64,000 nt of DNA from Guyanagaster necrorhizus (lineage: Eukaryota > Basidiomycota > Agaricomycetes > Agaricales > Physalacriaceae), in contig NW_025064945.1 of the NCBI RefSeq assembly GCF_019112545.1, forward strand, positions 114,876-178,875. Reading direction: 5' to 3'. Position 1 is the stretch's first letter, and each line of letters begins with the position of its first letter. The position numbers and the translations under genes are program-made. Shown here in pieces: positions 31,635 to 43,985 of the stretch. Below the pieces are notes generated by a model. That model saw only the letters and a program-made list of their open reading frames with translations, searched no databases and was not told the DNA's origin.

Positions 31635-34600
31635 TTACCTTCTCCTTAAGACCATCATCCTGATGGCTTTGTTAGGGATAAGTCCACCTGTCCAAGATAG
31701 GCCATAATATCTCATTCCAGTCCCAACCTGCCCTTCTTCTCTATGTGTAAGACTTATGAAGACATTGACCCTTCATGGGCAACATGTCCTCTGCTGTTGT
31801 TGTTGGTATGTTCATAAGATTTTTAAAGACATTGACCACTTGTTGGTCAATTTATCTACTGTTTGTAGTCATGTATTGCATTGTCAGCATTCATTCATTT
31901 CTCATTGACCCATTGGTTTGATTCTGGTCCATATCCTTTCCAACTGACAAGGTAATCCACTGTTGTTGTTGTTTCACCACTGCATGCTTTGATTTTTCAT
32001 AATTTGTGGTGCAGTATTTGATTGATTTCATAATGTTCTTTATTGTTGATCAAGTCTGGTGGTGGTAGTGGTGGATGTTCTTGGTTTGGAAAGGCTGGTT
32101 GGATATAAGGAGTCAAAAGTGTTTCATTGAAGATGTCATAGACTTTTCATGTGGTGGAAAGTTGTAATTTGTATGTGGATGTGCCAATCTTGGTGAGAAT
32201 AGTGAAGGGCCCAGTGCATTTGTCTGCTAGTTTCTGTTTTGGACAAGGGAGATGGAGGTTTGTTGTATCCAACCAAACTTTGTTGTTGATTGAATATTCA
32301 TGGGCCAGCCTTTGATGTTTGTCATATTGTTTCTTCATTGTCAATGCAGCCTTTTCAAGGGCTGTCTTCATTTCATTGTGGATTTTTGCTATTGTGGTAG
32401 CAAAATCTATTGATGCCAGTATCATCATGTGTACTCACTCACTTTGGGTGATGAGAAGATGTCACCCATAGTTAATGAAACAGGGTGTTTTGCCAGTTAC
32501 TGAATGAATCCTGTTGTTGTGTTGAAAGGCAGCTAGTGCTAGCTATCCCATCCAATTATCTTGATGATAATTGATGAAAAGTCAGAGATACTTTTCAACT
32601 TCTTGATTCACCCATTCCATCTGGCCATCTGTTTGGGAGTGGTATGCTGTTGATGCATTTCCCTTGATATTGAGCAGTCAGTACAAGTCATCTAGAAATT
32701 TGGAGATGAATTGTGGTCTCCTATCTGAAATGATGACTTGTGGCATACTGTATTTGGCATAGACTTCATCACATAGGATCTTTGCCCATCCTTCTGATGT
32801 TAATTCTGTCAAGCAAGTGATCAGAATGATCGCTTTGGAGAAGTGACCAACTATGATGATGATTGCATCATAGCTGTCACTTTCTGGAAGTCCCATTACC
32901 ATATCCACTGAAATGTGAGTCTATGGTGGTGATGATACCTCATTTGGGTGGAGTGGTGTGGCCTGGAGTCATGTTGAGACTTTGCCTCATTGACAAACCT
33001 CACTAGCTTTGACATATTGGGTGATATTATGATCCATTTTGGGCCACCAATATTCCCATAGTATAAGCTCTTTCATCTTGGCAATGCCTGGGTGACCAGC
33101 TGTCACATGGTCATGGCATGTGGCAATGATATCACCATGGAGCCCTTGATCTCTAGGAATATAGATCTGCCTATCATAGCAGATCAATCCCTCTTCTTTC
33201 TTCAGTCCCCATTCATGATTCAGAGATAAAGCAATTTATTGATCTCATTTATGGGGATCTCACATTGCACTCTTGATGCACTCATGTATTTTCTCCTCCA
33301 TGGGCATGATCATTGCTCAGAAGTGCTCTGGTCATAGTAATATGACTCCTTTATTGTTGTCTCCTCTTTGATCATAGTTGGCCCTTCAGCTGAGGAAATC
33401 TGCCTTCTTGTTTGCTTCACCAGCCTTGTAGTGTAGCATATACTTGTATTTGGATAATTCCATGATCCATCAGGCTTGTTGGTGATTAAGTTTTGGTGGG
33501 AGACAGAAATATGATAGGTTTTGATGGTCTGTTCAGATCTCAAAGATCTGGGTTACTCCAATGAGATAATATCACAATTTGGCTAGGGTGAGCATTATGG
33601 CAAGGAGTTCCTTGTTGTAAATCTTGTAGTTGCACTCTGTGACAGTGAGCACCTTCGATAAGAATGCAACTGGTCACCATTTGCCATCTTGTTCCTAAGA
33701 GAGAATGGCTCCAATAGTGCCTTCATTTGAATTTGCCTCTACTCAGAACCTTCTATCCTAGGTTGGTATGGCAAGAATGACATCCTCAGCCAATCAGTGT
33801 TTAAGGTTGTTAAATGCTGATTGTTGTGAGGATCCCTAAGTCCATGGTGTATTTCCAGTTAATTGCATCATGGGTCAGACTATTTTTTTTTTTTTTTTGC
33901 TGTAGTCCTGAATGAACCACTGGTAGAAGTTTGTGAAGCCAAGGAAGGATTGCAGTTCCTTCTTCTTGGTCAGCTCTGGCCACTCAGTTACTCCCACTAC
34001 TTTGACAGGATCCATCCTGATGCTTCCTTCACTGATAATGACTCTGAGGTATTCAGTTTTCAATACCTCAAATTCACACTTTTCAGCCTTGAGGAAGAGT
34101 CAATGCTTCCTCATTAAGACTAGTACTTGTCATACTAGCCATCAATGTTCCTCCTTTATTTTGGACATGATTAAGATGTCATATAAGTAAATCATAATCT
34201 TCTCCATGATGATGAGACTCTTGAAGATGTCATTCATCATCCACTGGAAGGTAGTGGGTGAATTGGTGAGGCCAAAAAACATAACTGTTGGCTCAAATAG
34301 CCTATAGTTAGTCCAGAAGGTGGCCTTCCATTCATCACCTTCTTTGATGCACATGTTGTTGTACCCTCATCAGATATCCAATTTAGTGTAGTATTTGGTG
34401 CTGCAGAGTTTGTCCATCAATTCTGAGATCAATGGAAGTGTATAGCAATTCTTGATCATCATCTCATTGAGCTTCCAGTAATCTTGTACTGGTCAGAGTT
34501 TTCCATCCTTCTTCTTGACAAAGAAGAAGGGTGAGGCCATTGAAGATTTTGATGGCTGAATCCTCCTGCTGGATAAGTTCTGATTGAGAAACTTGTCCAG

Positions 34601-35596
34601 TTCTTGTTGTTCATTGTTGCCAAGTGGATAAGTTTTGCAATCCAGGTTAGCATTCACATTAGAAATCAGTTCTATGGCATGGTTCCAAGGCTTTGGGTCA
34701 GGTAATTCATCAAAACTTTCCTTCTCAAATAAGTCTCAATAGTCCTATGCCCACTCAGATACCATCTTTTTGAATGTTCTTTTCTCCTTGTCAGCATTGG
34801 CTTTCACCACCAGGTCATTTGCATGGCACATGGTGTGGATGTGAATTGCCTGCTGTAAGTTGATGGCAAGAATTGTCTCACCATCTTTTATTTCTTCATC
34901 CCACCAATCCTTGGGATCTTCATTGGGTAGTTCAAATGGGATCTTCTATCATCAGCATCTAGCAAAAGTGATGTACCTGGTCTTCCAGTTAATAAGCAGG
35001 TTGTGACATATGAGCTAATCATGATCAAGAAAAACTTTCTTGGTCCCTAAATCAGTTACTGCCAAGTTGATCCACTCAGAATGATCACTGATTGTGAGTC
35101 TAAGCTCTATGAACTCAGTGATGGAACCAGCTTGGTTTTTTGTTTCATCCACATTATAGACTGGAATAGGAGCTGCTGTGGCTCAGATAGGAAGGTTGTG
35201 CTTGCTGATGAAAGCACAATTGATGAAGCTACCAGTACAACCACTGTTTATTAGAGCAGTGACCATATACATGCTCCAGGAAGTCAGGATCTTGATCCAG
35301 GCTTTGGCCAAAAGATCTTAGCCTAATGTTTTAGATCATTGGATAAACTTCTGTGATCCTCATAGTTCATCAAACCATTCTAGGGCTTGGCACTGTTCGA
35401 CCTTCTTCATTTCTTTGATCACATCATCCACTACTTCTTCAGCCCAGGTCTTGTGGATCCAATTCCTGAGCATGGCTTTCACTGCAGCTTCATCCTTTGC
35501 ATCTTTGATAGCTCACAAAGTCCATTTGGTGTTGAATGGTTTTAGCCAACCAATGAGACCCTCTGCCCATGTTCAGCCCATAGGCAGTTGAGTCGG
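31635..35596 (-). pseudogene. Gypsy F pol remnant
   Basis: From right to left on the minus strand. Protease: LINSGCTGSFINCAF (DSG changed to NSG, about 35,250-35,210). RT: about 34,700-33,900, with VMFFGLTNSPTTFQWMMNDIF and a catalytic box reading YLYDIL at 34,178-34,189 instead of YLDD. RNase H near 33,750-33,500. Integrase: zinc region 33,190-32,987 (HDHVTAGHP...YVKASEVCQ), core 32,908-32,678 (MGLPESDSYDAIIIIVGHFSK, VISDRRPQF), C-terminus 32,428-32,147. A chromodomain-like GPESNQWVNEK lies near 31,930-31,900. A run of about 18 T on the plus strand at 33,881-33,898 expands the AGCAAGATAGTC-like codons of RT. Confidence 0.8.
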
Positions 35597-37346
35597 TGAC
35601 ATGCCCTCTCCATGTTCAGGCATGTAAAATTGTGAAAATTGTGAATACATGGACTGCATTCCAGGCCAGTAAGCATGTAACAGAAAATAGGACTTGAGCA
35701 CACAGAAACCTAGCTATCATAATGCTAAACTGAAGAAACAATAAGCAGAGTGCATGGCCTAGTAACAGACTAATACCAGAGGGGTTAGGCTGTATGTGAG
35801 GTCCCAGCACTTGGCCCTAAATGTGCTAATACCATTATAAGAGGACATGCTAAAAATAAAAAGACTATGATTGAAATATGATCAGCAAGTCTGATCACAT
35901 TGATCAAAGATGCACAGCCATTGATGCACTGATGGGACATGCCTTAGAACAGAGAACTGAGACCCAAAGAAAGGTATCTGAGTAAATGGGTATTGAATAG
36001 AGAAATAGACTGATGACAACAAAGTAATAAGTAGAGGAATATTATCTCAGGAATGAATAGCACACATACTGCCCTGAGCCTTGCACATATACATATGGTG
36101 TCTTAGCATGCATAACACAGTGAGGGACTCCACATCATACCAAGAAATGGCACCTTTGGTGAGTCAGATAGAATGACTGATTGGATACAGGGAAGCAGAA
36201 CATAGCCATTGTGGCTGACTCCTGGCATGAGAGATAATCCTGGGGGTTTGGCACAGTTTACCGCTGTCAGAGATATCACCAGGGAAATAAGAAAGCAAGC
36301 AGACCTGGCAAGGCCAGCTAGCTGATGTCAGCTAGCAAAGGAACAGCAGGCACAGTCATCCCCCAGAAGCAAATAATGTGGTGACTGCAATATGCATGCA
36401 AATAATACCCATGGGATCCAGCACAGAGTCTCATGCTTTGAGGATACCATAGCAGGATTGTATTAGTAACTACCATAGTAGAGCATTTAAATAGGGTATT
36501 GTATGACTGGAGGAGAAGTTTCTGACCCCCCACAGTTGCAGTGTATTAGGCATAGAAAGCCTTACACTCTAGGCTCTGAGTTTGTGTTAGTAACTTTGGG
36601 CAAGAGAATAAATGTATTATTGAACATCCTTGAGAGACCTGTGAGAACTAAACAAGGCATCGAAGCTCATGAAGAACTTAAGCCCAGTTTGATAAGAGGT
36701 TTTGGATTGTGCTCTAATCTGAGAATAAGAGAGCAGTGTCTGAAGGGCATCATCTTGAGTTTTTGAAGTATTTGTGATGTGCACCACTACAGGTGGCAGA
36801 GGTTCAAACCCTTTGGTCTGTCAGACAGTGTTTTATTGGGTTTTGTGTCTCTGGATCACATAGGTTTGAATTCTGTGGGTCTATGATTGGTTTGAAAACT
36901 TGTGGACAGAGATCTGTGCTCTTTGGCACTTGTGGATGTGTTTGTGATTGGTTTTTGCTTAGAGCGCAAAGCTTTGAGTTGTGTATTGTGTGTGTTAGAG
37001 ATTTTGAGGTGATCTGAGCTGTGCTTAGGACGATTTGGAGAGTTTTGTGAGAGTGTTTCAATGTATTGTATTGAGCTGCAGTACTCTTTGCCTTGAGGCC
37101 CAGCAACACCTGTTGCCACCTCTTGTTCTGATAAAATGAAAAGCTTTGAGACTTAGAGAGATCTTGGACTGTTGTAAGGGTGCTATTACTGTTCATATGC
37201 TGTGATCTCATTAAAGAAGACAATTATATTTGTTGATTGCTACTTTTATCGCATTATAATCCCCCCATGAACTAAGAGTTTTGTGTGTGTGTTGGTGTGA
37301 GTGTGGTCAGTGGATAATGCTCTGCTGTATCTGTTTTCACCATGCA
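35597..37346 (+). repeat. Long repeat ED, complete copy 1 (inside Gypsy F)
   Basis: About 1.75 kb beginning TGACATGCCC and ending ...CATGCA, inserted between the gag and protease parts of F. It matches the two halves of ED copy 2 (30,451-31,105 and 47,838-48,702), which are joined here. It has a TATA-like ATTTAAATAG at 36,487, a polyadenylation-like GAGAATAAATG at about 36,604 and a downstream part conserved in copy 3. No long ORF. I could not find matching flanking duplications for this copy. Confidence 0.7.
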
Positions 37347-40006
37347 TGCACCCAGATCCTCTTCATCAGTTCCTTAGGTGATCCCAGTGTCTCAGTGGTA
37401 ATGTCAGGTATATTTGAATGTACACATAATTTAGACATAGGTAATCCTACAGAAATAATGTCAGTTTGACCAGCATCTGATTGTGACACACCACTTTTTG
37501 GTACTTTGGCTGAGTCAGTGGAATCACTCAATGCTTAGCCCTGTCTTTTACTGCCTCAACCTTTGTCTCCAGTCTGAGGTCTTCTTCTTCCTTCATCAAT
37601 TTGGCAATCTGCACCTGTATGTCTTCTTGGATGCACTTGTTCTGATTCTGAGGACAGGTTTGTGCCATGTGGCCCTTCTGGCTGCAATTGAAGCACTTCT
37701 CCTCCTTTTTGAGATGATCTATGTCTATTGGCTTACCCATTCCAGTATATGTTGTGTCTGTACCAGTTTTCTTCTTGTCATATGAGGAAGTTGTGGCTGA
37801 GCCACTGGGCTTGACAGATGTGGTCACATTGGAGGTGGAGGGCTTCATCCCCTGTCCCTGGTTCTTCTGTCCTCCCCATGATAGGATGGATGATTCCACC
37901 TTCTATCACTGTTTCTCCCTGTACATAGTGATAATGTGTTTCTTCCACTCATTGTATCCCTTTGAGATACCATGTCTGATGTCTGAGATAATCTTCAGAT
38001 AGGAGGGCAGAGCTTCCATCTTCATATATTCAACCATCCACCTGGTATTGGTGACATTGTCTCAGACTCCAGCAAGTTTGCTGAGCTGTTCCAATTTATT
38101 GAAGTAGTCCATGTCCAGTTTATTGGCCATCTTGAAGTCCTTCATCCTCTGTTTGTGGACTTCTTAGATGGCAGAGTCTATAAACTTGTCAACAATCATC
38201 TGTTTAAAGACCAGCCACAAGAGATACTGGTGATGTTGTCATGTAGTAGACCAGAACATGGGGGATAGAAGGATCCACCATGTTTTCATCTTGTCTTCCA
38301 TGTGAGTCAAGGTGAATGTCACCTTGTACATGTCAAGGAGGAAGTACAAGGCAAATACTTGGAAATATTGATTGCAGTCAGTTAGAAAGCAGTCAATATT
38401 GTCAGATGCTCCCCTGAAGGAGTGGGGCTCACATACAAGATTTGGTTTCATGTTGAGTATTTGAGCATTGGCCATGAGGATGGCTATCAGATTCAGGGTC
38501 CCACCAGAGAGCAGGACCATCTATCCTGCTGGAGGTTCTGGGAATGAATGCAGAGAGCCATCATTGGTGACAGGACTTTCTGGCAGGGGTACTTCTTTTT
38601 ATATGCTCTGTCCATCCTTGATGGTCCTGCCTTAGGCAGTGGCCTTGGGATTGTCTGCCTCAGGAGCCCTTAGAGTCACTCCACTGCCTTCAGCTTCATC
38701 TGGTGGCGGTTGTCCAGCAAACAGTTACTGAATTTGCAGCCTCCATAGGTTTGAGTAATGGCTGCTTGATAGGGGTTGGCTTTTGGAAAGCTGGGATGCT
38801 ATGCTGTAATTGGTTGAGAGGGAGGGACATGTTCCAGAATAATGTTGTCCATATTGAGGATGCTGGGCTTTCAGCATCCTTTGGCAGTACCAGGAGCATC
38901 CTTAGTACTGGTTGTTCCTCAAAGACTGGCAGGAGTTCCAGCTGGTCTTCTGTGCAAAGATCCTCCCTTCTTTGCTCTTCCTCTGCCTGCTCCAGTTGCT
39001 CCTCATCTAAGAGTCCAGACTAGAGATCATTTGTGAAGAGGGTGTCCCCTCCCTCCTCTTTGGTCTCCTCATCCTCCTTGAGGATGGTGTTGACCCTGGA
39101 GGCCAGAGTCATAGATAGGGAGTTTCCAGGATGGTAAATCCCAGACCTCCTCTTCTTTGGCATTTCACTGCCACTCTCTTTCTCTCTCCATCCATTTACT
39201 ATATCAGCAGAATTCATTATAGAAGTCCAGGTTGAGGAAAAGGGCAGTGATCTGCCTATGTAAGAACCAGCAAAGGGTCTGATTGCTGATTCAGGCCCTT
39301 GGTGGCATTTGGACTCCATACCTATCAGGTAAGGAGTTACTGTTAGACAGGAAGTCATGGCTTCCTGTGTTATCAGTGGTCAGTGACTTGCACCAACTAT
39401 TCTCATCATCATCATGAGAATCATCCCATTAATCAGCAGTGTAGGGGTCATCTTCTGGATTCTCATTCCATTTGGTATCCAGTGGCTATTTTTGGTGCTT
39501 CTGGGTCTTGTAGGAACTTTCTGGGAGAGGACCCCATTCTGCAGTTCATCCTCCTCCAACCTGCTGTTGGTACTGCTGATTGTGTATGTTGTTCCCCTGC
39601 TGCTGATTGAGCCTGTTCTCCTCTTCTTTCACCAGTTCATTAGTGGTATAGAGGTCATCAGAGTCATGGGTCAGGGATTTGGGATTGGGGGTCAAGAGGT
39701 GGTGGGTGGAGTATTGGGGTCTCTCCTTTTCTTGAGGACTTTTCTCACCTTTGTTACCAGGCCCATCTTTGGGCCCAGGTCTGAGCCAGAGGAAAGTTCC
39801 AACATCAAGAGGGACATCATGGGTGGAGTGGTTATTGATATCATCTTGAGGGTTCTGATAGTTTCTGACTATCACAGCTACAAGGGTTCCTATGAATTCA
39901 GAGAGGTTAGTGGTGATATTGGGGTTCACAATGCTGATAGAAGGCATTCAGCTTCTTGTACTTTGATATATGCCAAGAAAGGGAAGCTAGAAAGCTCTGA
40001 GCCAAT
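37347..40006 (-). pseudogene. Gag and leader of Gypsy F
   Basis: Minus strand. The leader directly after the 5' LTR may contain a primer-binding site (TGGCTCAGAGC, 40,003-39,993). The ORF at 39,947-39,546 starts MPSISIVNPN and has a short hydrophobic IGTLVAVIV. The gag core is at 38,520-38,239 (EPHSFRGASDNIDCFLTDCNQYFQVF). The zinc knuckle CFNCSQKGHMAQTCP lies at about 37,695-37,651. Breaks separate these pieces. Confidence 0.75.
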
Positions 40007-40023
40007 TGTTAAGCCCAAATTCC
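40007..40023 (-). repeat. 5' LTR of Gypsy F, first 17 bp
   Basis: TGTTAAGCCCAAATTCC, identical to the start of the LTR at 31,106, then cut by Gypsy G. The remaining 513 bp of this LTR is at 47,320-47,832. Confidence 0.88.
40019..40023. repeat. Target-site duplication of Gypsy G, left copy
   Basis: ATTCC, repeated exactly at 47,315-47,319. Confidence 0.9.
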
Positions 40024-40487
40024 TGTCATAATTTTCCCTTTCTCTTTGAACTAAACCCCTATTTATGCTTAGTCAGAGTGCTAAAGACAGCGCTTAAAGA
40101 CTGTGAGATAAGGCTTAGTCATCACAATGAGCCAAGTCTGTCATTGTCTTTTGACACAACAGTATTGCCTGATGATGCACAATCATCCTTTTATATATGA
40201 TAATGATGCTCAAGGACAATGGGCACCAAGACAGAGATATACACAATAAATATGTAGTATTATTAGCAGACCTTGTACAGTATTTAAGGAGCTCACTCTT
40301 GCTGATAAATCTCCAGCTTTGAGCTAAAGTTTATTCCACCTCATTCTACTCTCAAGCTAGTCACACAAAGCCTTGAAGCACAGGGAGTCAACAACAGTAC
40401 AATAAGTGAACTCTAATGGAAGGCTCAAACATGAAGCTATGTTAGTTTATCATATGCTAGTTGATCACATGCAGCTTGGGCCTAACA
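40024..40487 (+). repeat. 5' LTR of Gypsy G
   Basis: 464 bp, TGTCATAATTTT...CCTAACA. Relative to the 3' LTR it has 18 extra bases around TATTTATGCTTAGTCAGAG (about 40,056-40,075). TATA-like TATTTAAGG at about 40,273. Confidence 0.9.
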
Positions 40488-40543
40488 ATCAGCTTGAAGC
40501 TTCCACCTTCTCTTTCTCAAGCCCAATTGTGCTGAGAAACTGA

Positions 40544-40771
40544 ATGCCCTCTATCAACCCATCAGATCTGAACTTCAATCAAGAATTCCTTAAACTCTTT
40601 TCTTCCATCATTGGAACCTTGTTAAGATTGTTGATGATCATTCAGCTGTGCTGAGGATGCCATTCAATCACTGCTTAGGCAATCAGACACTATAATGAGT
40701 TCTGGCACATTCAACATATTCTACAAAACATAATCCCAGACCTTCCACTTCATGACATCCTCGAATCCTGA
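40544..40771 (+). pseudogene. Short membrane-type ORF ahead of gag in Gypsy G (two stops)
   Basis: 75 codons starting MPSINPSDLN, with a hydrophobic segment FLKLFSSIIGTLLRLLMIIQ and a C-terminal DLPLHDILES. It aligns along its whole length with the 77-codon ORF of element A. Two in-frame stops (TGA after IIQLC, TAG where A has tryptophan in AWTIRHY). Gag starts four bases after its stop, at 40,775 (MSHQ). Confidence 0.6.
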
Positions 40772-40774
40772 TGA

Positions 40775-42990
40775 ATGTCCCACCAGCCACCAACAACCCC
40801 CTCACCAGAAGTAGAGCCTAGCTGCCCAACTCAAGAGGATATTCAAGAAGAAGAAAGACATAGATACTCTCCTTCCTGATAAACCTCTAGTGCAGATACT
40901 ACCTTCCAGGATGATGAGTCTGTTCTTGAGCACTACAGACTATGAGTCCCTGGTAATGCCCACATCCCTGCCTGTACCCTCTGAGGTTTTCTCAGAAGTA
41001 GAATTGTTGGACAGCTCCTCGACAATGACTACAGAAGAAACATTCAGCTCTATTGCAAGTGAGTGGAGGTGGTGAGAGCAACTGGGGGGAATCAGTATGA
41101 CTTCGATATTGAAAGTCAGCCCATTGCCTTCTACCTCCATGCCACAGACCTTTTGGGCCCAACTGCTGGTCCCAGCACCCAGCCAGGACAGCAGGATGAC
41201 AATACAACCACAAGGGGATGTGGAGAGTTCCTATGACCTGTCCAGTGCTTTCTCTCCCAGGGGAGGAGCAGATGATGAAGCTGGGAATGAGGAAGAAACT
41301 GAAAGTAGTGACCCACTGTGGGGACCACCATATGACTGACAGGAAGAGATGGACAATGAAGAATTGGAAAGGTTGATTCAGGAAGCTAAGACCCAGGAGT
41401 ATCAGGAGTACTACCTGTGGGGGGTAACCTTTTTATGGTACAATACCACTTGGATGGCATTGCAGATAGGACAATTATATTTATGCTCTGAAACTGACAA
41501 ATAGACAGAAATTCTGAGATGGGTGGCAACTGACTATGCCACTCCAACAATACAATCAAAAGCATCCAGAAGATCCAGTTAGCCAACCACCAGCATACCA
41601 ACCAGCACCCTCAATATGACCAATGCTGCAGATGCCCCCTATCACACCAAGGTGAGCTGAGTATCAGGCCCCATTGGTCCAAAGCACCTTTTCATACTCT
41701 GCTCCCTTGTCTTGATCAATGGTGACTTGGCTGCTACAGTCACAACCCCAGCTGAAGAAAAAGCTAAGCAGCTATCAAAACTCTTGGACCAGCAAAGAAA
41801 GTAGGCTTTTGGGGGGTCAACTGCCCCCTGATCAAGCCAGTGGGAGTGGAGGAGGAAAAGAGCCCATTTGGGATGACCCTGAAGCAGTATGACTAGGGTT
41901 TACCATTCAGGATAGAGTTATCATCCAGAGGGAAGAACTACCATGGGAAAGCCCAGTTGCCAATGACAACTCACTCCACTCTTTCCCCAGACTGCCACAA
42001 GAATGGCAATGACCCCTGTTCTCCAACTGGCCCAACCCAATGAGAGCATTACCCTATGATGCTGCCATCCTTCAATGCCACTCTGATCTTCTATGAAAAC
42101 CTCACCCCTTTAAAGGAGCATCCAATGACATTGACTGGTTTCTTGTAGATTGCAAGCAATACTTTGAGGCCTATATTGGATACCTAGGGACTGACATGAA
42201 TAAGATCATATTCACTGCCTCTTATCTTGAAGAAAAGGCAAAGACATGGTGAATCCTCATTTCCCTGAATTTCTGATTGTCAACTTGGGAACACTACTGA
42301 TACCCCTCATGGCCTGTCTTCAAACAGATGCTTCATGACAAATTCATTGATCCTGCCATACAAGAAGTACACAAACAAAAGATTAAGGAATACAAGATGG
42401 CTGACAAGGCAGCCATAGACTACTTTGACAAGTTAGAATGCTTGGCCAAACTCACTGGAATCCAGGATGACATAGCCAATGATGGCTGAATGGTCAAGGC
42501 CCTCAAGCAAGGAGTCTTCTCTTCTTACATCATGATGTTCTTGGCCATTGGCATCTGAGCCCTTATGCTGAATGGCTATGACAAGTGGAAGAAGCAAATC
42601 ATTGAGATGTACAAAGAGAGACAAAGGCAGAAAGCAGAATCCATGATGCTGCAAGACTACATGAAAAAGTTGCCTCCACCAACCTCGAACAAGTCAGAGC
42701 AAACTGCTGGGAAATTGTCAGGATCCTCAATGGCCTCAGCCTATGAAAGTCAGAAGACAGGCACAGGAATGACATACACTGGGGCTGGGAAGCCAATGGA
42801 CATTGACCAAATGAAGAAGGAGGGCAAATGCTTCAATTGTGGGCAAAAGGGCCACATGGCAAAAGACTGCCTGAAGAAGCAGATGCATGAAGACATCTGA
42901 GCCCAGATTGCTGAATTGCAGAAAGAAGATGAGGACCTTGGAAAGGAGACCAAGGTCAAAGAAGTAAAAGAGGAGGCCAGCCAGTGAACA
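40775..42990 (+). pseudogene. Gag of Gypsy G, with zinc knuckle
   Basis: Begins MSHQPPTTPS. The core is recognisable at 42,110-42,560 (FKGASNDIDWFLVDCKQYFEAY, FKQMLHDKFIDPAIQEVHKQK). An open segment at 42,565-42,900 contains an intact CCHC zinc knuckle CFNCGQKGHMAKDC at 42,829-42,870. Several stops and shifts occur in the N-terminal two thirds. Confidence 0.78.
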
Positions 42991-43403
42991 GTTCCACTGA
43001 GTCAGCCCAAAAACATGGTGTGCCCCCAACAGCTGCTGGTCAGACTGATAGTTCCCCTGTAGTTATGACTATGTATCAAGTGCATTTGAATATACCCACT
43101 ATTGCTTCACACACCCCAGAACTGCAAAAGGATCAGAAAACTCAAATGCATCTGGGCTGAACAGGGGCAGAGGGCCCCAAAACTTGGCTCAAGCTATTCA
43201 ACACCAAGTGGACTTGGAGAGCCATCAAGGATGCCAAAAGCAAAGCAGCAGCAATAGCCATGCTTAAAAATTGGGTTCACTGAACTTGAGCCAAAGAAGT
43301 CATTGACAAGATGGTAGAAGGAATAAAGGGGGTGGAATGGTGCCAAGCCCTGGAATGGCTTGATGAGCTCTGAGGGCCATGAAAATTCATTTGACAATCC
43401 AAA

Positions 43404-43985
43404 ATGCCTGAATGGGATTTAATCACCAAAGCACAAATCAAGACCCTTACACCTCGATCTGTCCATGCAGTAACCACTCTAATTGATAGTGGTTGTACCA
43501 GGAGTTCAATCAATCATGCTTTCATCAACAAGCACCAGCTCACAACCCAGGCTATGGCAGTCCCAATCCTGGTGTATAATGTGGATAGAACCAAAAATCA
43601 GGCTGGCTCAATCACTGAGTTTGTGGAACTGAGACTCAAGATCAGTGATCATTCTGAATGGATCAACTTAGCTGTCACAGACCTCAGAACCAAAGAAATC
43701 TTCCTTGGCCATGATTGGCTGATATGCCACAACCCATTGATCAACTGGAAAACTGAGCAGATCACATTCACAAGGTGCCAGTGTCGAAAAATCTCATTTG
43801 AACTCCCTGATGAGGATCCAGAGGATCAGTGGGATGAGGAAATGGAGAAAGGGGAAACCATCCTTGCTGTCGATATTCAGTGCAAACTGCACATTCGTGC
43901 TGTACACCATGCCAATAATCTAACCACCAGAGCCAATGAGCAAAAAAAAGAGAGGACCTTCGAAGAAATGGTACCTGAATGAGCA
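43404..43985 (+). pseudogene. Retropepsin and RT start of Gypsy G pol
   Basis: The best preserved protease in the window: VTTLIDSGCTRSSINHAFINKHQLT keeps the catalytic DSG (43,485-43,493 region), followed by ITEFVELRLKISDHSEWINLAVTDLRTKEIFLGHDWL. The frame runs 193 codons and ends at a TGA (43,980-43,982) where the family has tryptophan. Confidence 0.82.

Noticed and set aside
35592..37351. Target-site duplication for ED copy 1
   Set aside because: The left flank GTCGG and the right flank (TGCAC or CCCAG) do not match, so no duplication is claimed for this copy.
39414..40031. Plus-strand frame of 205 codons
   Set aside because: It is antisense to the gag and leader of Gypsy F and crosses the LTR border at 40,007. 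Hydrophobicity here is a by-product of the reverse frame.
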